A stretch of 64,000 nt of DNA from Mastigocoleus sp. MO_188.B34 (lineage in GTDB: Bacteria; Cyanobacteriota; Cyanobacteriia; Cyanobacteriales; Nostocaceae), in contig NZ_JASJDK010000007.1 of NCBI RefSeq assembly GCF_030065675.1, forward strand, positions 34,017 to 98,016, given 5' to 3'. Position numbers and translations under genes: made by a program. A model generated the notes under the pieces. The model saw only the letters and a list, made by a program, of their open reading frames with translations. It made no database searches and was not told where the DNA came from. Positions 56,847 to 64,000 of this stretch are shown here, piece after piece. Within the stretch, counting starts at the first letter, position 1; the number at the start of each line of letters is the position of its first letter.

Positions 56847-58364
56847 ATGAACTCACCGTGGAAACAGGTCTTAACAAAACTTTTTCCAATGAGGGTCGAT
56901 ATTAATTTTTTTAAATATTTACTTTTGTTAATAATACTTGTCAATTTGGCAGGATGTGGGGGAAAAGCAACCGGGAAAAATGTGCCTGTTGATTTGAGTC
57001 GAATCAATGCAGGTTCGCAAGCAACCCATGGAAAACTTTCCCAACAGATTACAGAAGTTTCTCCACCAGTGGTTATTCAAAGGTTGCAGCAAGAATTAGA
57101 GGTACATCAACCGCAAGTCCAAATTGTAAATCCAAAACCGGAGGAAGTTTTACAAGATAATTTCTTAAAAGTTAAATTTTCAGTTAAAGATTTACCTGTA
57201 TTCAAAAATCCCCAGTTAGGTCTTGGACCTCATTTACAAGTGATTTTGGATAACGAGCAATACCAAGAAGTTTACGATCTTGAGCATCCATTAGAGATCC
57301 CCAATTTATCCGCAGGAACTCATACTTTACGAGTATTTGCATCAACTCCTTGGTATGAAAGCTTTAAAAATGAAGGTGCTTATGACCAAGTAAAATTCCA
57401 TGTTTTTACTAAGAGCGATCGCAACAATCCAGATCCGGAATTACCATTACTGACCTATTCTCGTCCGCAAGGTGATTATGGTGCAGAACCTATACTATTA
57501 GACTTTTACCTAACAAATGCTCCGTTGCATTTAGTTGCACGAGAAAAAGAGAATGAGAGAATAGGTGATTGGCGAATTCGTTGTACTGTTAACGGTGAGA
57601 GTTTTATTTTAGACCGTTGGCACTCACTTTATCTTCAAGGTTTCAAATCAGGTAAAAATTGGGTAAAACTTGAATTTCTTGATGGACAGGGTAATCCTGT
57701 AAAAAATGTTTTTAATAGTACCATCAGGACAATTACGTACGATCCCAAGGGTAAGGACACTCTTGCTCAAATTACCAGAGGCGAACTTAAAGCTGATGAA
57801 TTGCTCTCAATTATCGATCCCAAATATTTGGTTAAGGAACCAGTAGTCAAGCCCGCACCTACTATTCAGCCAATACCCAAAGTTGAGGCTAAACCATCAC
57901 CAGCAACAAAATCAGCACCGAAAGTTGAAACTGAAACCCAACAAGCAAAACAACCTGTAGTTTCTCCACCGGTAGCACCTTCTACACCAAAAGTCATTCC
58001 ATCTCCAACACCTGAGGTAAAAGTAACTCCATCTCCAAGCGCACCATCATTCACGCCAAAAACACCAAAAGAAACTTTGCAAACTTCACCAAAAGTGATT
58101 AAATCTCCTACAGCCGAATCAGCATCTCAAACGACAAAACCTAACCCAGAAAAAATTACATCTGACAAAATTAAATCTGATGAGTCCAATAAAGAATTTA
58201 AACCAGAACCTAAAACTGAATTGGAATCCAAACCAAATTCTGAAACTGATACAAAAGTGACAGAAAAAACGGAAGTACCTACTAAGTCAGAGAAAGCAGA
58301 TATTAAAGTTATTCCCCAATCTGACCAAAAAACATCTGTTATTGAAGAGAAATCAGTGAACTGA
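56847..58364 (+). CDS. Conserved cyanobacterial lipoprotein with Pro/Lys/Glu-rich tail
   Basis: About 505 residues from the ATG at 56847, which has AGGGA upstream; the frame is open from 56811. A hydrophobic stretch ends in the lipobox N-L-A-G-C. A soluble domain of about 300 residues follows ('PQVQIVNPKPEEVLQDNFLK', 'PHLQVILDNEQYQEVYDLEH', 'LSAGTHTLRVFASTPWYESF', 'KFHVFTKSD'), with beta-sandwich-like parts. The last 170 residues are low complexity, rich in Pro, Lys, Glu, Ser and Thr, probably reaching through the peptidoglycan. Function unknown. Located right after the psaA promoter, in the opposite direction. Confidence 0.7.
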   Translation: MNSPWKQVLTKLFPMRVDINFFKYLLLLIILVNLAGCGGKATGKNVPVDLSRINAGSQATHGKLSQQITEVSPPVVIQRLQQELEVHQPQVQIVNPKPEEVLQDNFLKVKFSVKDLPVFKNPQLGLGPHLQVILDNEQYQEVYDLEHPLEIPNLSAGTHTLRVFASTPWYESFKNEGAYDQVKFHVFTKSDRNNPDPELPLLTYSRPQGDYGAEPILLDFYLTNAPLHLVAREKENERIGDWRIRCTVNGESFILDRWHSLYLQGFKSGKNWVKLEFLDGQGNPVKNVFNSTIRTITYDPKGKDTLAQITRGELKADELLSIIDPKYLVKEPVVKPAPTIQPIPKVEAKPSPATKSAPKVETETQQAKQPVVSPPVAPSTPKVIPSPTPEVKVTPSPSAPSFTPKTPKETLQTSPKVIKSPTAESASQTTKPNPEKITSDKIKSDESNKEFKPEPKTELESKPNSETDTKVTEKTEVPTKSEKADIKVIPQSDQKTSVIEEKSVN

Positions 58365-58378
58365 ATATTTTCATCCAA

Positions 58379-58495
58379 AATGATATAGCAATCCTAAATC
58401 ATTTGTGATAATCAATATTGTAGAGACGTGACATGTCACGTCTCTACAGAGTTTAGCAGTTGACAAATCAAATATGATTACTATATTTGGATTTT
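58379..58495. repeat. Inverted-repeat element around a 28-bp palindrome
   Basis: Imperfect arms (about 58381-58408 and 58462-58490) of the type TATAG(C/T)AATC..ATTTG(T) enclose a perfect 28-bp palindrome starting GTAGAGACGTGACA at 58420. Directly after the lipoprotein stop; possibly doubles as its terminator. Confidence 0.7.
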
Positions 58496-58573
58496 AGTTA
58501 GTAATATGGAGTGCGTTATGCTGCGTGCGAATGCACTCCAATCAAAATTAATACCTACATTTGCTATTAGAAT

Positions 58574-58653
58574 CAGGACTTATGCAACGATAGCGGAAGC
58601 ATGACGTTAGTCATGGGTAATGATGCAATTACGTTGATTTTGCGTAAGTCCTG
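58574..58653. repeat. 80-bp MITE-like element, CAGGACTTA ends
   Basis: CAGGACTTATGCAA and TTGCGTAAGTCCTG are 14-bp terminal inverted repeats with one mismatch, around 52 bp. Ends match the 47361-47483 element; interiors differ. Confidence 0.75.
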
Positions 58654-58682
58654 AGAAATTTTTCTAGATTGCTTATATCTCA

Positions 58683-59033
58683 ATGACTTATATGATGAAT
58701 CAAATTTTTCATATTACCAAATCCACCGTGTGGGAAAAAGCAAAATCAACTGGGATTTATTGTAGCGATACCTTGGAGTCAGAAGGTTTTATCCATTGTT
58801 CGACTCGCTCGCAAATAGTCGAGGTCGCCAATCGGTTGTTCAAAAATCAACATAATTTAAAACTTCTTTGCATCATTCCCAGTAAAGTCAAACCAGAAAT
58901 CCGTTATGAAGCTGTTGAAGGAGAAGAAATTTTTCCTCATATTTATGGCGCTTTAAACATTGATGCAGTATCAAAGATTGTTGACTTTGAACCTGGTGAA
59001 GATGGTTTATTTATATTACCTGCGAATATTTAG
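58683..59033 (+). CDS. DUF952 family protein
   Basis: 116 residues with the DUF952 pattern: 'QIFHITKSTVWEKAKSTGIY' at the start, 'LESEGFIHCSTRSQIVEVAN', 'IRYEAVEGEEIFPHIYGALN' and 'IDAVSKIVDFEPGEDGLFIL'. Small cytosolic domain with conserved His-Cys and Asp/Tyr residues resembling ADP-ribosyltransferase folds; no reaction is established. Stand-alone gene. Start at 58683 or the ATGs at 58692 and 58695. Confidence 0.85.
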   Translation: MTYMMNQIFHITKSTVWEKAKSTGIYCSDTLESEGFIHCSTRSQIVEVANRLFKNQHNLKLLCIIPSKVKPEIRYEAVEGEEIFPHIYGALNIDAVSKIVDFEPGEDGLFILPANI

Positions 59034-59199
59034 TCTTCAAATATCTAGGATTTAAATTAATTTTCAGAAAATATCATCTGATTTGCGGTAGATAATATAT
59101 AATCTGCAATCTACACTTATAAGAAATATAAAAGATATGCAGATAAAACTATCCTGGGAGAGATTTCCATTGCTTTCTCAGTAATTACAGCAAAATACC

Positions 59200-60648
59200 A
59201 TGTTTAGACTCATAGATGTTTTCTGGGCTTATATTTTTATCGCTGTATTAATTCTTGTAGGGCGCTTCATTAGACAGCGAATTAGAATTTTGCGATCGCT
59301 TTATATTCCAAGTTCTTTGGTAGCAGGCGCAATTGCTTTATTGTTAGGTCCAAGCGTTTTAGGTGCAATTGTTGCAGCGAATAATCCTGCTTCCCCTTTA
59401 GCAAACGGGCTTTTCCCCGAAGAAATTCGAACTGTATGGAGTCAATCACCCAGTATTTTTATCAATATAGTATTTGCGACCTTATTTCTTGGACAATCAA
59501 TACCCGGTTGGCGAATGATTTGGCGTCAAGCTTCTCCCCAAGCAGCTTTTGGACAAACTTTAGGCTGGGGACAATATGTCATTGGTTTATTGCTCAGTAT
59601 CACTGTATTAACGCCTGTTTTTAAGTTACCTCCCATTGCTGCAGCCTTAATCGAGGTGGGTTTTGAAGGAGGACATGGAACCGCTGCAGGTATGGCGCAG
59701 ACTTTTGAGCAATTGAATTTCCCCGCAGGTAAAGACCTATCTTTAACTTTAGCTACGATTGGACTGGTAGGTGGTATTGTTGCTGGTACTTGGTTGATGA
59801 ATTGGGGAAAAAGTACTGGACGTATTCAGATAGAACGTCAAGCAGAGATCGATTTGGGTATCGAGCAAAGTAAAGGGAATCAGATCAATCTAGAAGATTA
59901 TTCAGATGTTGAAATAGCAAGAAAATATCTATTTCGAGATTTATTAATCGATCCAATATCCCTAAATTTTGGTTTTGTAGGATTAGCAATTGCTGTAGGT
60001 TGGTTGATACAGCAATCATTAATTTTAATTGAGTCTCTCACTTGGGGGAGGTCTGAAGGATTTAGATTGATGCCTTATGTTCCTTTATTTCCCATTGCCT
60101 TAGTCGGGGGAATTATAGTCCAATTACTTGTGGTGCGTGTTGGTAGCAGCTACATGATTAGCAGACCTTTGATGGAGCGAATTGGTGGATTAGCATTAGA
60201 TATCACAATTATCACTGCTTTAGCCACAATTTCTTTAACTGCATTAGGGGAAAACTTACCAGCTATATTAATTTTGTCAGTAGCGGGGATTCTTTGGAAT
60301 ATATTCGTTTTCATTTTTCTCGCACCACGCTTGATTCCTTTTTATCCTTACGAAAGAGGATTGGGAGATCTGGGACAGTCAATGGGAGTGACTTCTACCG
60401 GTATATTGTTATTAAGAATGGTGGATCCAGATAATCGTTCCGGTGCATTCGAGTGTTTCGCCTACAAACAATTATTATTTGAACCAATACTTGGTGGTGG
60501 TTTATTCACTGCAGCTGCACCACCATTAATAGCAAGATACGGGCCATTTCCTATTTTATTATTGACCTCGGGGATGTTGGGATTTTGGCTAATTTTTGGC
60601 TTTTGGAACTGCAAGGAGCTACAAAAAGATTCACAAAATGATATCTAG
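59200..60648 (+). CDS. Sodium/glutamate symporter-like transporter (GltS type)
   Basis: 482 residues with about 12 membrane helices and the family's paired glycine-rich motifs: 'AALIEVGFEGGHGTAAGMAQ' and 'GDLGQSMGVTSTGILLLRMV'. The first domain starts 'FWAYIFIAVLILVGRFIRQR'. GltS carriers take up glutamate with sodium; this cyanobacterial branch is less studied and the substrate may differ. Monocistronic; a repeat cluster follows the stop. Confidence 0.8.
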   Translation: MFRLIDVFWAYIFIAVLILVGRFIRQRIRILRSLYIPSSLVAGAIALLLGPSVLGAIVAANNPASPLANGLFPEEIRTVWSQSPSIFINIVFATLFLGQSIPGWRMIWRQASPQAAFGQTLGWGQYVIGLLLSITVLTPVFKLPPIAAALIEVGFEGGHGTAAGMAQTFEQLNFPAGKDLSLTLATIGLVGGIVAGTWLMNWGKSTGRIQIERQAEIDLGIEQSKGNQINLEDYSDVEIARKYLFRDLLIDPISLNFGFVGLAIAVGWLIQQSLILIESLTWGRSEGFRLMPYVPLFPIALVGGIIVQLLVVRVGSSYMISRPLMERIGGLALDITIITALATISLTALGENLPAILILSVAGILWNIFVFIFLAPRLIPFYPYERGLGDLGQSMGVTSTGILLLRMVDPDNRSGAFECFAYKQLLFEPILGGGLFTAAAPPLIARYGPFPILLLTSGMLGFWLIFGFWNCKELQKDSQNDI

Positions 60649-60654
60649 TACCGC

Positions 60655-60845
60655 TGCGCGGAGGTCATTAGCGTACCGTAGGTAGCGCAGCCGCAACTAG
60701 AGCCTGCGTCCGTCGGCGGTTAGCCAAGGGCGTGTCCGTAGGACATAACAGACCGCGCTGGAGGCGTTAACGGATCCGTTCCCCAGGTAGCAAAGCTAAG
60801 GTAGCGCAGCTAGAGCCTGCGGCGTCGGCGGAGCCTCTAGTGGAG
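60655..60845. repeat. GC-rich dispersed repeat cluster
   Basis: Mixed repeat DNA after the symporter gene: 'ggtagcgcag' and 'tagagcctgcggcg' units, one tgtccgtaggaca copy (60733-60745), and a GC content much higher than the surroundings. Units are shared with the core of the 51.2-kb element. Confidence 0.75.
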
Positions 60846-60975
60846 TATTAGCACTGCAACAGTATTATATTATCTAACTTCTAGATGTTATATATGGTTG
60901 CTTTATTCCCGCCGATCTGTACTAGTACGAATATCGGTATATCGAATCGAAATTCATTAGTGTTATTTAAACATA

Positions 60976-62082
60976 TCAATATCTTGAACGGATAAAACTA
61001 GGAGCAACAGAAATTTTGCTTCTGTAAATTTTGCTTTTGTACATCCAATAATAAATTGATGAGAACATGGAAAATACAAATAAAGAATAACCAAAGAGCT
61101 TAGCATCTAGAGGAATAAGCAAAACAGAACTAGCTAATTCCATCAGGATCAAACCAATAACTATTCTGGTAATAGTTCTTCGTTCCATTAAGCTGGACAA
61201 AATAGCACCTGCTGGTGCACCAACCACAACTACTGGAACTGCAGCTAGCCAATAATCAGTTATGGGTTTGACAAAATCACCAACAAAATATTGATGAAGA
61301 ATAAAACCAACCACAGCATTGATAGCCATTAAAATTACAGACGTTGGGGTACTTACTTTTTCGCACAAGCCAAATAGTAATACCATGATGGAAAAACCAA
61401 CAATATCCATTCCACTACCAACTAAACCGCTGACTATTCCTCCCCAAAGTCCAGCTAATAGTGAAAAATATCGCTCTCTTTTTCCCCAAGTAGGAATAGC
61501 TAAATTTCGCGTTATTTTACTACGATTCAAAACAAATAAAACTACAGCAAAACTGCAGATCATCATTGTAAAAGAAAATTTGACTACATCTGGGGGTATA
61601 ACTGGAGCAAGAAAAACCGAACTAAGGATGATTCCAGGAATACCTCCCAGACTTGTCCAACGGATAAACCGCCATTCTACTTTGGTTTTCATCGCCATGA
61701 TCGTCAATGAAGCTGCACTCATACCTATACTTTGAATCGCTAGAGAAAATACTTTTGCTTCATTAGGAGGAACGTGAAGCACCTTTGTAAAAACTGGGAA
61801 AGCAACTGCTCCTCCACCCATGCTTGTACCACCCGCTACTATGGAGCCAAAAATCATAGTGACACTAGCTTCCCAATTCTCAGTCAAATTAGAAAGAGCG
61901 CGACTCGGACCAGCTACAGTTAACCATATAGTCCAAACTGCGATCGCAACAAATATACTTACTCCAATGAAGTTTTGAGAAAATAAAGTCTTACCTACAT
62001 AAAAAAATAATTTGTAACTTGACTGGATCTGTTTTTTGAATTTGATTATTTTTGTTGGTTGAGTTTTCTGTGGTTTGAGCAT
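60976..62082 (-). CDS. TauE/SafE-family permease
   Basis: 368 residues with eight to nine membrane helices and two halves that repeat: 'VTMIFGSIVAGGTSMGGGAV' and 'LLAGLWGGIVSGLVGSGMDI'. The family exports sulfite, sulfoacetate or other organic anions. A short basic N-terminus (about 1-25) precedes the first helix. Substrate unknown. The gene is flanked by repeat-rich non-coding DNA on both sides. Confidence 0.82.
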   Translation of the reverse strand: MLKPQKTQPTKIIKFKKQIQSSYKLFFYVGKTLFSQNFIGVSIFVAIAVWTIWLTVAGPSRALSNLTENWEASVTMIFGSIVAGGTSMGGGAVAFPVFTKVLHVPPNEAKVFSLAIQSIGMSAASLTIMAMKTKVEWRFIRWTSLGGIPGIILSSVFLAPVIPPDVVKFSFTMMICSFAVVLFVLNRSKITRNLAIPTWGKRERYFSLLAGLWGGIVSGLVGSGMDIVGFSIMVLLFGLCEKVSTPTSVILMAINAVVGFILHQYFVGDFVKPITDYWLAAVPVVVVGAPAGAILSSLMERRTITRIVIGLILMELASSVLLIPLDAKLFGYSLFVFSMFSSIYYWMYKSKIYRSKISVAPSFIRSRY

Positions 62083-62958
62083 ATTTAATTTCTACACTAG
62101 CCAATTATTTTGATTAGAAACTACAACGAGAGTCGCAATGACAATGAAGAGATGAAAACCCAAAGTATGAAGCCTTATAACATTGATAATTGAGGATCAT
62201 TTTCCTCTAACGAGGTTGCGATCGCTAACGATAAAAAATGAATTACGACTTACTTTCAATAGTTCAAATGGTACAACCTAAAAAGATATCTGAATCGAGC
62301 TATAAAAAGGATGATATCACCAGGAGAAAATACTACAGGCCATTACTTTGAGGTATGTCTTTTTTAATCGCTTTAAAGCTTATCATCGTTTTTTGTCAGG
62401 TTCTGATAGGCTCTTATGAATTAGGAAGATGTAAGAGAATACAAATCAAAAAATAAACTATCATAGCATTCGGCTTTTGCCGCTTTTCAAGTTGCACGTG
62501 CGGATCGCAGGATTTTGTGCTCATGTTGCAACAAAAATAGCTTACCCATACATTATGCTTAGTATTATGCCATCACTTTGGTATTGATGTTCTTTAGTTC
62601 TTCCCTTGCAGTTTAATTTAATTCACATTAGCCGTAAAAATTTCATTGTGTGCGCGAATTGGGTTGTTTCAAACCCCTATAACTTCGTTATCAAAATTTC
62701 ACTTTATGCGCGAACACACATGATATCATGTCCGGTAAAACACTTACAATAAGGTTCGTAGTAGCGCTTGAGCGCCAATATCTTTACTATGGTGCTAAAG
62801 CGCTACTACAAACAAACATATTTTTTCATAAGTAATTAAGCGGACATGATATGATTCCGTGAAATTTTTCAACTTATGTGCGAACGTATGACATTTAAGG
62901 CTTTTCGTACATCTTCTAAAGCCATACCAACACCTCTATAATACCCTCTAAAAGAGGG
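62083..62958. other. Repeat-rich non-coding gap
   Basis: 876 bp. Holds three degenerate direct repeats of 'aaatttca...tgcgcgaac' (62637-62662, 62691-62716 and 62862-62887) and the nested inverted-repeat element at 62723-62852. A 37-codon ORF (62238-62351) has no ribosome site and is not called. Confidence 0.6.
62723..62852. repeat. Nested inverted-repeat element
   Basis: Outer 12-bp perfect inverted repeats ATATCATGTCCG (62723-62734) and CGGACATGATAT (62841-62852). Inside, GTAGTAGCGCTT and AAGCGCTACTAC (about 62759-62812) form a strong hairpin. Flanked by the short direct repeats of the gap. Confidence 0.7.
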
Positions 62959-63735
62959 TTAAGTTTGAAACTGTTTTTCTAATAGATTCAACAGAATTTT
63001 TTTTGGGAATATTAAAGGTAACTTGGTGATGAAATGAGATGCTATAGAACCAACTACAATATTTACGTGTCCTTTTTCTAGAGCTTTCAAGGCTTTGTTT
63101 ACCACTTGTTCGGGGGTAGACAAAGTTTGACCATTACTTGCGAGTATAGTGGGAAACTTAGCTTCATTGAAAAAGTTGGTTTGTGTAGGTCCTGGACAAA
63201 CAACCAAGACGCGCAACCCGAATTGACGATTTTCTGCCCATAATGCTTCGCTAAAGCTGCGAACAAAAGCTTTGCTGGCTGCATAAACTGAAAGATATGG
63301 CATTGGCATGAATGCTGCAATTGACGATATATTGATAATGCTTCCCGAACGTCGTTGGCGCATTTGTGGTAAAAATTTGTGAGTTAGATCGACCAACGCT
63401 ATATTATTTAACTGCAACATTTTGATTTGGCGATCGCCATCGGTTTGAGTAAATTCACCATAGTCACCAAAACCTGCATTATTTATTAGTAAATCAACAG
63501 TCAATCCCTTGGCTTGAGTTGCATCGTAAACTTCTTGAGCCGCAGATGGTTCAGTTAAGTCTTTAACAATAACATTTACTTGAACTTTGTATTGCTCTTG
63601 TAACTGTTGAGCAAGAGCATTAAGCTTGTCTTGGGAACGTGCAACGATAATTAGATTTGTATTTTTTGCCGCAAGCTTTTGAGCAAAACATTTACCCATA
63701 CCACCAGAAGCACCAGTAATCAAGGCTGTAGTCAT
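62959..63735 (-). CDS. SDR-family short-chain oxidoreductase
   Basis: 258 residues. Classical SDR order: cofactor loop 'TALITGASGGMGKCFAQKLA' (the Arg in 'VARSQDKL' suggests NADP), 'INNAGFGDYGE', catalytic Ser in 'INISSIAAFMP' and Tyr-x3-Lys in 'LSVYAASKAFVRSFSEAL', then 'CPGPTQTNF'. The C-terminal 'ITKLPLIFPKKILLNLLE' may touch the membrane, as in DltE/YqjQ-like SDRs. Substrate unknown. Stands alone near the window end; the final 265 bp hold no visible gene. Confidence 0.88.
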   Translation of the reverse strand: MTTALITGASGGMGKCFAQKLAAKNTNLIIVARSQDKLNALAQQLQEQYKVQVNVIVKDLTEPSAAQEVYDATQAKGLTVDLLINNAGFGDYGEFTQTDGDRQIKMLQLNNIALVDLTHKFLPQMRQRRSGSIINISSIAAFMPMPYLSVYAASKAFVRSFSEALWAENRQFGLRVLVVCPGPTQTNFFNEAKFPTILASNGQTLSTPEQVVNKALKALEKGHVNIVVGSIASHFITKLPLIFPKKILLNLLEKQFQT

Positions 63736-64000
63736 TTTTACTAAAATATTATTTGTGAACTATCTAATACTAGCAATAATTAGGGCTTAGTTCGGGAGCA
63801 CCCAATGAAGGTAAAAGCATTATGATTAAAGTAACGACAGTCCAAGGGTTTGAGCCTAGGATGTTGACTTACATCTTGCACCAATAAAAATTGATGTATT
63901 CTCATTACTCAGTATTAAGCATGAACGCTTAACTTAGCCCTAAAAATCAAGTAAAAGAATGTAGCTTTATTGCGGCGATTTTAAGGTTTTCGTGGTTTAT

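Noticed and set aside
62238..62351. 37-codon ORF in the gap before the SDR gene
   Set aside because: No Shine-Dalgarno and no recognised sequence; kept as a possibility only.
1..64000. tRNA, rRNA, tmRNA or riboswitch genes
   Set aside because: No cloverleaf-type T-arm motif, rRNA stretch or known riboswitch core was recognised by reading; a covariance search could not be run.

Overview
The window is chromosomal DNA of a filamentous, probably heterocyst-forming cyanobacterium (Nostocales type). It carries psaA-psaB, petB-petD, ctpA, bicA, a CpcS/CpeS-family bilin lyase and an NblB-like HEAT protein, many GCGATCGC (HIP1) octamers, 7-bp short tandem repeats, and dispersed 'tgtccgtaggaca' hairpin repeats. 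Species cannot be fixed from sequence alone. No tRNA, rRNA, CRISPR array, prophage or intact transposase gene was seen.

Layout. 0-9 kb: phycobilisome-related genes (HEAT/NblB-like, CpcS/CpeS-like lyase), a coiled-coil membrane protein, an EGY-like M50 protease, a catalytically degenerate MBL-fold protein, ctpA (D1 processing) divergent from petB-petD (cytochrome b6f). 9-13 kb: an RsbW-like anti-sigma kinase, a 1-kb gap with a terminator-ended candidate small RNA and a MITE-like repeat, and a family-4 glycosyltransferase. 13-25 kb: three pentapeptide-repeat membrane proteins (one fused to RDD, one fused to a CHAT protease and an Ala/Gly/Leu tract), a secreted FAD oxidoreductase, clpS with a DUF2103 gene, and a VOC protein. 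25-35 kb: SAM hydroxide adenosyltransferase, lipoprotein, DMT transporter, an unrecognised gene behind a CIRCE-like operator array, DoxX, NDH-2, FHA protein, a TPR remnant, and a 46-residue-repeat beta-helix membrane protein. 35-47 kb: a sigma factor next to a PemK/MazF-fold-like protein, bicA, a CPA1 antiporter, and a rearranged stretch with a GalM-scar/SMP-30 fusion and two truncated GT39-like genes joined out of frame. 47-51 kb: a beta-class (probably N4-cytosine) methyltransferase, a ParB-like/HhH protein and a ParA ATPase with a PD-(D/E)XK-like N-terminus; this is the best candidate for an undescribed system. 51-64 kb: psaB, psaA, a lipoprotein, DUF952, a GltS-like symporter, a TauE/SafE permease and an SDR oxidoreductase.

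How the genes relate: the photosynthesis genes (psaAB, petBD, ctpA, bicA) are ordinary core genes. Between them sit accessory genes separated by long AT-rich, repeat-laden gaps. Several genes show recombination scars, and short-repeat expansion has entered coding sequence at least three times (the CHAT protein tract, the N-terminus of the PemK-like protein, and the linker of the SMP-30 fusion).
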